The notes beneath the pieces are model-generated. The model saw only the letters and a program-made list of their open reading frames with translations. It ran no database searches and was not told where the DNA came from. From NCBI RefSeq assembly GCF_949987535.1, contig NC_080068.1, forward strand, positions 79,447,254-79,511,253: a stretch of DNA of 64,000 bases, in the 5' to 3' direction. Shown here piece after piece: positions 11,854-22,816 of the stretch. The position numbers and the translations under genes were made by a program. This DNA comes from Balaenoptera acutorostrata (Eukaryota > Chordata > Mammalia > Artiodactyla > Balaenopteridae). Numbering within the stretch: the stretch's first letter is position 1; each line of letters opens with the position of its first letter.

Positions 11854-12188
11854 GGGGCTTCCCTGGTGGTGCAGTGATTGAGAATCTGCCTGCTAATGCA
11901 GGGGACAAGGGTTCGAGCCCTGGTCTGGGAAGATCCCACATGCCGCGGAGCAACTAGGTCCGTGAGCCACAACTACTGAGCCTGCGCGTCTGGAGCCTGT
12001 GCTCCGCAACAAGAGAGGCCACGATAGTGAGAGGCCCGCACACTGCGATGAAGAGTGGCCCCCGCTTGCCACAACTAGAGAAAGCCCTCACACAGAAACG
12101 AAGACCCAACGCAGCCAAAAAAAAAAAAAAAAAAAAAAGCCAATACTATATGATTCCACTTCTATAGTATTTAAAAAAAAAAAAAAAT
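11854..12188 (+). mobile_element. CHR-type SINE with a second tail (probable 3' transduction)
   Basis: The SINE body runs 11854-12116, with A-box-like ggtgcagtgattgagaat and B-box ggttcgagccc, followed by poly(A) at 12117-12138. About 35 bp of non-SINE sequence (12139-12173) and a second A run (12174-12187) come next. The 15-bp duplication agaaacaagattatt lies at 11839-11853 and again at 12189-12203, outside the second tail. The extra 35 bp therefore belongs to the inserted unit. Its text (tatatgattccacttctata) resembles L1 3' sequence. Confidence 0.92.
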
Positions 12189-14337
12189 AGAAACAAGATT
12201 ATTAAATATAACCAGGCAGATTTGAAAAAGAACCCTACTAGAAATTCTAATTATGAAAATATAATAATTTGAAGTAGAAACACAAGGAATGCAATAAATA
12301 GATTAGATGCAACTGAATAATGAATTAATGAAGTGGAATATAGATCTAAGGAAATTACTTAGAACACATTTCAGAGAACCAAAGAAATAGAAAATGTGAA
12401 ACAGAGTTGAATTAGAAATAGCTCTCCATGGGAGAACAAAGGGAGATATTTCTAATTAAAACTATGAAAGAAGAGAAGAGACAGAATGGGGAAAATGTTT
12501 GTAGAGATGTGGCTGATAATTTTACAGAAGCAATGAAGGACTCAAATCCTCAGATTCAGGAAACCCAATAAATTCTAGATAGAATAAATAAAAAGAAATT
12601 CTGTAGAACATGAAATCTAAAGAGATCTTAAAAGTAACCAGAGATAAAGGCAGATTGTCTTCAAAGGAACAATAATTAGGCTGAGAACTCACTTCTTGAA
12701 AGCAACAATGAAAATCAGAAGGCACTGGAATAATGTCTGCTAAGTGCTGGGGCAAAATTATTGTCAATCTAGAATTGGTGAGATATATATCTTCAGATGA
12801 ACAAAAACAGGGAGTGTATAATCAGCAGATCCTCAGTGAAGGAACTGCTAGAGAATTACTTTCAGGAGAAAGAATATAATCCTAGGAGAAAAGACAGAGA
12901 TGCAAGAAGAAATGGCAGGAAAAGAACCCTCAACAACAATTATAAACATATGAGTAAATACAAATAAATCTTGAAAATATTACTGTATAAAACAAAATTA
13001 ACTACTAATTTGTGTGTCAATGAAAAAACAAGGTAGAACTAAAATGTTGTACAAAAATAGCATTTAGGTCAGGAAGGATGTGATCAGAGTTAAAGTATTC
13101 TAAGATCCTTATACTGTTTGAAAGAGGGTAACATTATTGATTGGCTTTAGACTTGTTAAGGATGCATGTTAAAAATTACTAAAATAATAGAAATATAGTG
13201 TCTAACCTGCAAATAACTAAAGGGAAAAACAATGAAATTTTAAAAATCATTAAATCAATAGATAGCAAGAAAGGTAATAGGGAAAGTGGTAAAAATAGAA
13301 AGCACTAAATAATATGATGGAGTTAAATCCAAATATATCAATGATCTCAGTAAGTGTAAGTAGGCAAATCTATCCAGGTAAAGAGACAAAAAATTATCAG
13401 GTTAAATTTTAAAAATTTCAGCAATATGACATTTAAATGAGATGCACCTAAAGCATTAGAATATGAGAAAGATAAAAATAAAAGGATGAGAAAAATATAA
13501 GGAGCAAATAGTAACTGAAGAAAGCACGTATCACTGTCTTAATATAAGATTTTAAGATCAAAGTCATTATTAGCAATAAAGAAGGTCAATATGTATGGAA
13601 AAGGGTTCACTTCACAAAAATATCTATCAGTTCTAAATTTGTATGCCCCTAATGAGATAGCTTAAAAGAGACATTTATAAATTCATTATTAGAGTGGGAG
13701 ATTTTAAACATGATCCTCCAGTATAAACTATAATCAGACAGATAATAAGAATACAGATGATTCAAACAATTTATATAACTTGTTTTATCTAATGACATAT
13801 TTAGAATACTGAACTCAACATCTGGAAATACATATTATTTTTGGGCACTTATGACACATTAGTACAAATTCACCACATACTAGGTTATGAAAGTAAGTAA
13901 GCCTCAATAAATTTCAAACAATCTTTAATATATATCTGACTGCAATTAAGCTAGAATCTAGTAACAAAAAGAAAACTAAAAACAATGTATTTGGAAATGT
14001 AAAAAGTTCACTTCTGAATAACCCATGGATGAGAAGAAATCATAATGGAAATTAGAAAATGGTAAAAATTAATGATAATAAAATAACATCTATTAAAACT
14101 TGTGGGATATTATAAAAATGGCAGGTATTTAGAAGAAAATTTATAGCTTTAAATACTTATATGTAAGATGTCAGAAGAAAGACAGTGAGATAAACCCAAG
14201 GAAAGTAGAAGGCAGGAAATAATAAAGACAAAAGCAAAAGTCAATGAAATTAAAAGATACAATAGAAAGGATCAATAAAGTCAAAAGTTGGTTCTTTGGA
14301 AAGACTAATTAAATGGACACACTTCTGGAATGACTGA

Positions 14338-14802
14338 TGTATTAGTTTCTTATGGCCACTGTACAAATGACCACAAACAGTAGCTTCAAACAGCACAAAT
14401 ATATTATCTTACAGCCTGTAAGAAGTCCAGCAGAGTTCTCACTGAGCTAAAATCAAGGTGTTAGTAGGGTTACATTCATTTCAGAGGCTCTAGGAAAGAA
14501 TACATTTATTTTCTTGTCTTTTCCAGCTTCTGGAAGCTGCCTGCTTTCCTTGGCTTGTGGCTTCCTTCGATCTTCAAAGCCAGGGATGGCCTGTTGAGTT
14601 TTTCTCCCATCTGACACATGTATGATTACATTATGCCCACCCAGATAATCCAGGATAATTTCCTTATTTTAAGAACAGTTCATTAGCAACTTGAATTCCA
14701 TCTTTTGCCTTAATTCCTCTTTGCCATGTAATATAACATATTCACAGGTTCTGGAAATTAGGATACGGACATCTTAGGGAGGCCATTATTCTGCCTACTA
14801 AA
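14338..14802 (-). mobile_element. MaLR solo LTR (MLT1 type), antisense
   Basis: It begins tgtattagtttcttatgg and ends near ctgcctactaaa. The interior carries the typical MLT1 text in reverse (cccacccagataatccagga, cttggcttgtggcttcc). The 5-bp direct repeat actga flanks it at 14333-14337 and 14803-14807, as expected for LTR integration. No internal retroviral region is present. It lies inside old L1 text and so post-dates that L1. Confidence 0.85.
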
Positions 14803-15116
14803 ACTGAATAATCAAAAAAGAGAAGGCACAAGTAACAAATGTTAGGAATGAAAAAGGGACATAGAAATTTAAAATATAATGAGATTATTATGAATAACTT
14901 TAAGTCAATAAGTTTAAAATATAAAGACACATTTTTAGAAAAATATAACTTACCAAAACTTACTTGGGAAGAAATGGAAAACCCAAGAATCGTACAGCAA
15001 TAAAGAAAATTGAACCAGTGGTTTAATTTTCCTGAAAAAGCACTAGGTTCAGATGCTTTTATATGCAAGTTCTGTCAAACTTTCAAGAAATGGATTGAAC
15101 AGATAAATGCAATTTT

Positions 15117-15337
15117 GTTATTATTTATTTATTTATTTATTTATTTTAACATCTTTATTGGAGTATGATTGCTTTACATTGTTGTGTTAGTTTCTGCTGT
15201 ATAACAAAGTGAATCAGCTATATGTATACATATATCCCCATATCCCCTCCCTCTTGCATCTCCCTCCCACCGTCCCTATCCCACCCCTCTAGGTGGTCAC
15301 AAAGCACCGAGCTGATCTCCCCATGCAATGCATAAGC
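15117..15337 (-). mobile_element. 5'-truncated L1 tail, antisense
   Basis: An (attt)n tail at 15118-15146 is followed by the reversed cetartiodactyl L1 3'UTR (atctttattggagtatgatt, gttagtttctgctgtataac, gtcacaaagcaccgagctg). The repeat gcaatttt lies on both sides (15109-15116 and 15338-15345). It is about 220 bp long. Confidence 0.85.
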
Positions 15338-16764
15338 GCAATTTTATAATAAACCTTCTTAGAAAATAGAAAAAGGGGAACATTTTCCAATTTATTTTTA
15401 AGGCTAGTATATCTTAGTATCCAAACCCAACAAAGACAAAAAGGAAAACTTTACAGGCCAATCTCATTTATAAATATAGGTAAAAAACATTTAAACAAAA
15501 CATTAAGAATCTGATTGCAGCAATGTATAAAAATGATCAAATTAGATTTATTCCTGGAATGCAAGATTGAGTTAGCATTAGAAAATCTAATAATGTAATT
15601 CACTGTATTAACTGATTAAAGAAGAAAGACTATATAATCATCTCAATAGTTGTTGAAAGAGCATTCAACTATATTCAACAGCCCTTATAATTAAAAACTC
15701 TTAACAAACTAGGAATAGAAGAGAACTTCCTTAAAGTGAAACGGGATGTCTAAAAATGATTATACATCATTCTCAGCGTTGAACATCATAAGCGTGCAGG
15801 AGCAAGCAAGGATGTCCTCTCTCAACACCTCTATCATGGTACTGGAGGTCCTAGTCAGTGCATTAAGACAAGCAAAAGAAATAAATGGTATAAGGATTGA
15901 AAAGCAAGAGATAAAGGTGTCATTATCTGCAGTCAACATGCATATCTGCATAGAAAACTCCAAAGATTTATAGGAAAAATTAAAATTAATAAGGAAGTTT
16001 ACAAAGTGGTAAAAAATAAAATTGATATCCGAGAGTCAACTGTATTTCCATGTACCACTAATAAACAGAAAACATATTTCTTGGAAGATACTATTGGCAA
16101 TAGCAATAAAAAATAAGGTAGCCAGGAGGAAATCTAACAAAAGATATATGGGACCATAATGGTGAAAATTTGGAAACTTTATTAAAAGATATCAAAGAAT
16201 ACCTATATAGAGAGAAAGAAAGGAATAAATGAGTGATAAGAGAAACTCAGTAGCATATCTTTTTTCTCCAACTGATTTTGAGATTCAAGTCAGAATCACA
16301 ACTGGGTTCGTCACTGAACTTAGTAAGCTGATTCTAAAATGTATTGGAAAGAGCAAAGGGCCAAGAATCGCTAAGATGTTCCTAAAGAAAATGAACAAGG
16401 TGAGGAGATTTTTCCTATCAGATATAAGAGCTTTACAGAGCAAAAGTAATTAAGTCAGTAACATATCTTTGCCAAGATAGAAAAATGGACTGATGGAACA
16501 AAATTGAGAACCCGGAAACACAGTCATACATACGTGGATACTTTGATAGATTATAGAGATGTCATTACAGATAGTGGGGAAAAGATAGACTACTTAATAA
16601 TTGGTAGTACAATTGATTGTCACATGTGGGAGAAACTAATCTGGTTTCCTACTTCATACTGTACACAATACCAGATAGATTAAGAACTTAAACATAAAAG
16701 GCAAAACTTCCAAACTTTTAGAAGACCATGTGGGTGAAGATCTTTTTAAAGGAGAAAGATTCTT

Positions 16765-17113
16765 TTTTTAATAAATTTATTTATTTTATTTTTGGCTGCG
16801 TTGGGTCTTCATTGCTGCACACGGGTTTTCTCTAGTTGCCGCGAGCGGGGGCTACTCTTCGTTGCAGTGCGTGGGCTTCTTATTGCAGTGGCTTCTCTTG
16901 TGGTGGAGCATGTGCTCTAGGTGCGTGGGCTTCAGTAGTTGTGGCACACAGGCTCAGTAGTTGTGGCTCACAGGCTCTAGAGCGCAGGCTCAATAGTTGT
17001 GGTGTATGGGCTTAGCTCCTCTGCAGCATGTGGGATCTTCACAGACCAGGGCTCGAGCCCATCTCCCCTGCATTAGCAGGCGATTCCTAACCACTGTGCC
17101 ACCAGGGAAGTCC
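16765..17113 (-). mobile_element. CHR-type SINE, long form, antisense
   Basis: The reverse complement shows the SINE head (ggacttccctggtggcacag), the B-box and a body with several repeats of the ccacaactactgag-type unit, so it is longer than the other SINE copies here. Imperfect flanking repeats are ggagaaagattctt at 16751-16764 and aggagaagaatttctt at 17114-17129. It is more diverged than the copies at 36864 and 45294, hence older. Confidence 0.9.
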
Positions 17114-17675
17114 AGGAGAAGAATTTCTTAAACAAGACACAAAGCACAAATTGTAAAGAAAATGATTGATAAATTCAATACATTCAAGTTAAGAGCTTCC
17201 TTTAACTAAAAAGTCATAAAGAAAATGAATGGACAAGGTACAAACTGTGAGAAGATATCTTGATAAAAAATGTAAAGAACTTCTTAAAATTTTAAAAAGG
17301 AAAGTTAAAAACTCCTAAACATTAATAAGAAAAAGACAAACAACCTACTGGAAAAATGGAAAAATAGAAAAAGTAGGGAAAACCAGGAAAATACACTTTT
17401 AAACCATGATGAGATTCTATTTAACAGTCACTGAATTGTCAAAACTTGTAAAGTGCTGGCCAAGATATGCATCAATGGGAAACTTTTATACACTGCAGGT
17501 GGGAGATTAAATTGGTCCAACTGCTTTGTACAATGATTTGGCATTTTCTAGTAAAATCAAAGATGTGCATACTGAATACCCAGCAATTTCATTCAATATG
17601 TATGCTAGAGAAACTACTGTATTTGTGTATCAGGAGACATGTTCATGAATATTCATAGTAGCGCTATTGTAAAAT

Positions 17676-18275
17676 AAGTTTTATTGAGATATAATTTACA
17701 TATAATAAAATGCTGCCATTTTTAAGTGTAAAGTTTGAGGTTTGACAAATGTTTACAGCAATGTAACTATCAACACAATCAAGATATACAACTTTCCAAT
17801 ACCTCCAAAATGTCCCTCTTTCTCCTTTGCAGAAGAACCCTTCTCCCACTATCTATATAGTTTTCAATTTTCTACAACTTCATATGAATGGAATCATATT
17901 AGTATATAGTCACCTGTGTTTGGCTTCTTTCCTTTGGCATAATGCATTTGAGATTCATCCGTGTTGTTTGTATCAGCATTTTCTTCCTTTTTGTTGCTGA
18001 GTAGTATTTCATTCTATGGATATGTCAGGAATTGGTTATATATTCACTAGTTGTTGGACTTTTGGATTGTTTCCAGTTCTTGGCTATTATAAATTTTAAA
18101 GGTGCCATGAAAATTCATGTACAGGTATTTGTGTGGACATATGTTTTTATTTCTCTTTTGTAAACTCCTAGGAGTAGAATTGTTGGGTCACGTGCTAAGT
18201 ATATGTTTAACTTAAAGAAAATAAAAATGTTTTCGAAAGTGGTTGTACTATTTTACATTCCTACCAACAATGTAT
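17676..18275 (-). mobile_element. Old L1M 3' end, antisense, inserted into another L1
   Basis: It starts with ttttattgagatataattta and continues through gagattcatccgtgttgttt, ggattgtttccagttcttgg and aggagtagaattgttgggtc, which is the reverse of an ancient L1 3' end. Sense L1 text on either side (tattcatagtagc before, ttcatagcaatatt after) suggests insertion into the sense L1M with a short target-site duplication. Confidence 0.7.
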
Positions 18276-18720
18276 GAGAGTTATGGTTCATAGCAATATT
18301 ATCCAGAGCAGCAAAAATAGAAACAACCCAAATGCTCACTGTCAGAAGAATGGATATATAAATTGTAGTATATTCATTCAAAATGTGCCACAAATAATTA
18401 ACTACAGCCATGTGTAGCAACACAACTAAAACATATTCAGTAAAAAAATCAAGTCATAGATGAATACCTACAATATAGTCCATATATATGTATACAGTAG
18501 GCTAATGCAACAAAATTCAATGTGGTGCTTAACCTCTGGGAAAGAAGGAGTATGTAGGGACAGGGAGGGATAGGGTGCTTCAGAGATGTTGCTAGTATTC
18601 TATTTCTTAATCTGTGTGATAGATACATGGGCATTCGTTTATTTTTATTATTCTTTAATTGGAACAATACATTTAATATATGCTTGTATATGATATATGT
18701 TTACAATAAAAGTTAAAAAA
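18276..18720 (+). mobile_element. 3' remainder of the ancient sense L1M
   Basis: Text such as aacaacccaaatgctcactg and aatggatatataaattgtag is the decayed C-terminal/3'UTR part of an L1, in the same orientation as 11100-17675 and probably its continuation. It ends in A-rich DNA near 18720. Confidence 0.65.
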
Positions 18721-20423
18721 GAAAATAAAGACAGCTTAACCTTACTCTTTGGTTTTCTTTAAAAAGAAAAAATCATTGACTTGGGCATTTGTCCTATACT
18801 GTAACTTATTTTCCTAATTCTACTTAGTATTCTATATCCTTATCTTGAAAGATTGCAGTCTTAGTACTGGAGTAATTCTGGAATCATTTCTATCTCTGGG
18901 AGTGAGAATTTAGATGTCTGACTCTCAGCAATATTAATGGCAGTAGTTAAATTCATATATCCTTGTTTTTGAAGATGAGAATACAGCCCACCTGATAACA
19001 AAAATGATTGAGTAGACTTCATTTATTTCTTAAAATTATACTGGGGAAGGGTATGTCCTGTATTTCTTTCTTTCCTAATTGAATTATTTAAAACTAAGAT
19101 TTAAAAACCATCATAAAATGACCTCATAGCCAAATATAAAGGATATATCTCAACAATTCTAGAAAGCCAAGTTTGTCACTTATTGGATAAGAAGACTGCA
19201 ATATTGACAGTAAAAATTTCTCTATCTCCCTTCTAGGTCATAACATAAGAATATAAATTCAAGAAGTTGAAAATTTCATAAGATGAAAAATGCCAGTGAG
19301 AAAAATGGAAATATGGCAAGAAATAAGTTTTTCATGTGTTTAGTAATACAAAAAAATCTACAGATTATAGATTTCTATCAAATGGTACATTCCTATCTTC
19401 TTTTTGGGACATTATTATTGAAGACAATTTTTTTAAAAATTAGTTTTAATTTGATTACAACTTTGTTTACAAATATATTGAGACATTACAAAATTGTGTA
19501 TTTGACTAAAATACAATCTCTACCTCCCAAAACTTTTATAGCAACTCAAGTATGAAATGTGTTTATAGCTGGAAATTACATGTGAATTATTACAGAAGCA
19601 ATTTCAAATGTAGAGGGCTGGTAAATGAACCTTTAATTTGTTAAATAAAAAAAATATAATCATCAGTAACGAAACAATTATGAAATTACTATCAAAGTAC
19701 AAATTCAACAAGTAAAAAATGTGCTTTAATATCAATCAATAGTTTGATTTTCTTTTATGTTTGAATCAAGATGTATGACTAGGAGTAATCATTCTTAAAA
19801 ATGAAGTAATTCTTTCATTGTGCTCCACATTATTTAGAAAATTTAAAAAATATATTTTGCCCCATATGATTATGAGAAATGGTAACGAAAGCCACATAAA
19901 TGTGGAACTGAGCTTGCCAGCTATTTTCTCATGCTAGGAAATGACTGTCAAACCGAGAATATCTGAAAGAGAGGTTATCTATTCCTTAGTTTATCATTAC
20001 TGCTACATAGGGATTCCCAATTTTCATATAGTGAGCTTTAATTACTCATGTGGATTAAATCTTACATAATCCTATTTTAAATAAAGGATGAATTTTACAT
20101 TTTTACTTTGGAATATGGGTTTGCATTTTAATAATATACATTTGAACAATTTTCAAAAATATTTTCATATATATCACTTGATGCTACTATAACCCCACAA
20201 GGTTAGCAGGATCTTGTTATTATCTCTATTTTGCTAATGAGAAAATGAGACTTGTGGAGACAAAGTAAATTATTCAGGTATCTTGGCTAATAACAGCTTT
20301 AACACTAGAGTCTTTGTCTTTTGCTTTGAACTCAGTCTTCCTTCTATTATGCCATTATTTCCAAATCTGATATTTGTCTTCAGACCAAAATAAAAATTAT
20401 GATGCCATCCGATTAAATTTCAA
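18721..20423 (+). other. Non-coding, no recognised repeat
   Basis: About 1.7 kb of AT-rich DNA in which I recognise no repeat family, RNA gene or supported coding exon. The 90-codon frame at 19283-19555 has no family features. It is probably TMEM156 intron 1. Confidence 0.5.
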
Positions 20424-20912
20424 GTAGGTTGAATAATGGTCACCCAAATATATGAGGTGTTAATCCCTGGGAACCTATAAATGTTACCTTATAGGGAAAA
20501 AGGGTCTCTACACACGTGATTAAGTTAAGGATCTTGAGATGGGGAGATTATCCTGAGCCTTATCCCGGTGGGACCTAAATCTAATCACAAGTGTCCTTAT
20601 AAGAGAGAGGCAGAGGGAGATTTGACACAGACAGAAGAGTAGAAGATGGAGATACAGAGGAGAAGGTAATGTGACCATGGAAGCAGAGATTGGAGTGATG
20701 TGGTCACAAGCCAAAGAATGCCAACAGTTCCCAAAATTTGGAAGAGGCGCAAGGTCTTCAGAGGGAGTGTGGTCTTGGGGACGCCTCGGTTTCAGACCAG
20801 TAATACTGGCATTGAACTTCTGGCCTTCAGGACTGTAAAAGAATAAATTTCTCTTGTTTTAAGCCACCAAGATTGTAGTAGTTTGTTACAGCAGCCCTCA
20901 GAAACTAATACA
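20424..20912 (+). mobile_element. MaLR solo LTR (MLT1 type), sense
   Basis: It reads from gtaggttgaataatggtcac, through gagatggggagattatcctg, gtgtccttataagaga and gaagcagagattggagtgat, to ttaagccaccaagattgtag and aactaatacag. That is the complete order of an MLT1 LTR. It includes the LTR polyadenylation signal aataaa near 20843. It lies about 400 bp upstream of TMEM156 exon 2 in the same orientation. No internal retroviral sequence is present. Confidence 0.85.
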
Positions 20913-21319
20913 GAGATACTGTTCAAGTTTTCTATTCCCTATTCAACTCCATGCAATTCACTTGAGCCTCTATTTGGGAACAGATGGATTCAGAGGAAAC
21001 TAAGGTTTGTCCATTAAAACTTTCCTAGAAAAGAGAATGGTTACAATGCTAGGGTTTCAAAGAACTTCTCAGCAGGACTTTTCTTCTCTGAAAATTAATA
21101 GGGAATGTTGACAAATTTTTAAAAAGAAATATTTAAATGGACTCGATATTGTTAATTCATGTGAAAACAAAGTCTTGTCAGTGATAAACAGAAACATACT
21201 GAATCTGCCTAAGAAAAACTGGGAGCTTATTGTGTATTCATTTGAATGCCAAAACCTCAAAATTTTACAGTAAAGAAAGTTGTTTTTTGTTTTGTTTTGT
21301 TTTGTTTTTTCCTTTATAG

Positions 21320-21589
21320 GAAACACATTGGAGCTATCGTGCCTGGAAGTATGTTTACAACCTAATTTCACCTATTCATTCTCCTCTTTAAATTTTTCTT
21401 TCGTGACTTTTCTGCAACCAATAAGAGAAACTCAGACTATTATGGGAATCTTTGTAAATCACTCCAGTTTTCAAAACTTCACCAGGATTTGCCAAGACAT
21501 CACAAGTGAATTTAAAACGTGCTCCTCATGTTTAGCTTGCGAGTCCAAAGGAAACATGGATTTTATTTCTAAGGAACAAACATCAAAAG
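21320..21589 (+). CDS. TMEM156: TMEM156 exon 2 (first visible coding exon), ectodomain
   Basis: The acceptor cctttatag lies at 21311-21319 and the donor G|gtaaat at 21589-21590. The 270-nt exon enters and leaves one base into a codon. It encodes about 90 residues starting NTLELSCLEVCLQ, with four N-glycosylation sequons (NFT, NFS, NHS, NFT) and six cysteines including a CSSCLAC cluster. This matches the lumenal/extracellular domain of vertebrate TMEM156 as I remember the human protein. TMEM156 is a poorly studied single-pass membrane glycoprotein, and no reaction or partner is established. The preceding exon, which should supply the start codon and N-terminal hydrophobic segment, was searched for by eye upstream and not found. 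Confidence 0.93.
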
Positions 21590-21989
21590 GTAAATGCAAA
21601 AGAAAAGTGAGAATTAAAATTATCAAGGATAAATAACCTTATTCTGTTAAAAAAGTATTAATAATACATCCCAATTTTAAGTCTAGTGGCCCTGGAACAC
21701 TCAGCCGTGTGGTGCTTAATGAGTGACTTACAGGCTTTGAGATAGTATAATAACTTGTTCTTGGTTTACTTTGATTTATAAAAAAATCTATGTTTAAAAT
21801 ACATCAAAATGCCACTATAATCCATGTACATTTAATGGTTAAAGGATTATTTAGCAAGCTCTCTTCAAAAGTACTGAAAAAAGTCTAAGTAAACTTGCAG
21901 GTTCTCATATAAAATCACACTTTGATTCCCCAAGGAGTCATTGAATCCTTGATGCATCCTTATGAATAAAAAAAATTTGGATATAGACA

Positions 21990-22262
21990 TGCACACATAG
22001 GGAGAATGCCATGTGAAGATGAAAGCAGAGATCAGGGTGATGCTTCTGTAAGACAAGGAACACTAAAGACTGCCAGCAAACCACCAGAAGCTAGAAGGGA
22101 AGCATGGGACAGATTGTTCCTCACAGCCCTCAGAAGGAAGGAACCTTGTCAACACCTTAATCTTGAAAGTGTAGCCTCCAGAACTGTGAGACAATATGTT
22201 TCTGTTGTTTAAGCCACCCATTTTGTGGTACTTTGTTATGACAACCCTAGCAAACTAGTATA
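21990..22262 (+). mobile_element. MLT1-type LTR fragment (3' part) in TMEM156 intron 2
   Basis: Text gaagatgaaagcagagatca, ccaccagaagctagaagg, ccttaatcttgaaagtgtag, gtttaagccacccattttgt and gcaaactagtata is the second half of an MLT1 LTR in sense. The 5' half is missing or decayed. The rest of the intron (21590-21989 and 22263-22555) shows no repeat that I recognise. Confidence 0.8.
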
Positions 22263-22555
22263 ATGTGGGATGGGAAATATTGTTGTGACCATTTTGGAAA
22301 ATAAAATCTGTCCCACAAGTCATCAGGGAAATGTTTTCTTTTTCTTTGAGATGCTCCAATTTTATTTCAAACTCACCTAGTTTTCACTCTTTTAAAAAAT
22401 GTAAGCACTGTAATTGTTATTTTTAGTGCTGGTATCTTCTTGTTTCTACTCTTTTTTGTTGTATAGGAAGGAGGGGATTTAGTTTTGAGTTGTATGTGTT
22501 TTCTTACTATGTACTACTGTTTTTTGTGAATAACATTTTCTTCATCTCTTTCTAG

Positions 22556-22816
22556 TTCTTATCATGAGAGGATCAACGGAAGTGAAGGCAAATGATTTTC
22601 ATTCACCTTGTCAACATTTTAACTTCACTGTAACTCCTATGGTTGACCACTTGGAGGAATATAACATTACCTGTAATCTAAAAACCCACACTAGAAGGTC
22701 AGCAATCAAAGAGGACGATCCAACCAAGGAAACAGATATAAACCATACTTGTAGAATTATGGAACACCCGAATAATTGTATAAATATTTCTTTGCACCTA
22801 GAAATGGATGTAAAAA
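22556..22816 (+). CDS. TMEM156: TMEM156 exon 3, ectodomain
   Basis: The acceptor ctttctag ends at 22555 and the donor A|gtaagt is at 22816-22817. Length is 261 nt, again one base in and one base out. The exon encodes about 87 residues beginning VLIMRGSTEVKANDFHSPC and ending SLHLEMDVK, with four N-glycosylation sequons (NFT, NIT, NHT, NIS) and four cysteines. The sequence pattern (KANDFHSPCQHFNF, VDHLEEYN) closely follows human TMEM156 as remembered. No frame break was found. A longer open frame continues past the donor to 22929, but a consensus GT and the downstream exon phases favour splicing at 22816. Confidence 0.93.

Larger units (their letters stand above)
11100..17675 (+). mobile_element. 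Ancient L1 (L1M type), sense, heavily interrupted
   Basis: A long A-rich stretch with decayed L1 ORF2 text in sense: agttggttctttgg at 14287, attcctggaatgcaagattg at 15551 (GFIPGMQD-like) and a region at 15746-15973 corresponding to the RT palm, where the FADD box has become SAVNM. C-terminal text follows at 17467-17550. It is split by SINEs (11854-12188, 16765-17113), a MaLR LTR (14338-14802) and a young L1 tail (15117-15337). No intact frame remains. The 5' boundary is a guess. Confidence 0.65.

Noticed and set aside
1..21319. TMEM156 first coding exon
   Set aside because: I looked for a start codon followed by a hydrophobic signal-like stretch and a phase-1 donor, and found no convincing candidate. 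It probably lies outside the window.
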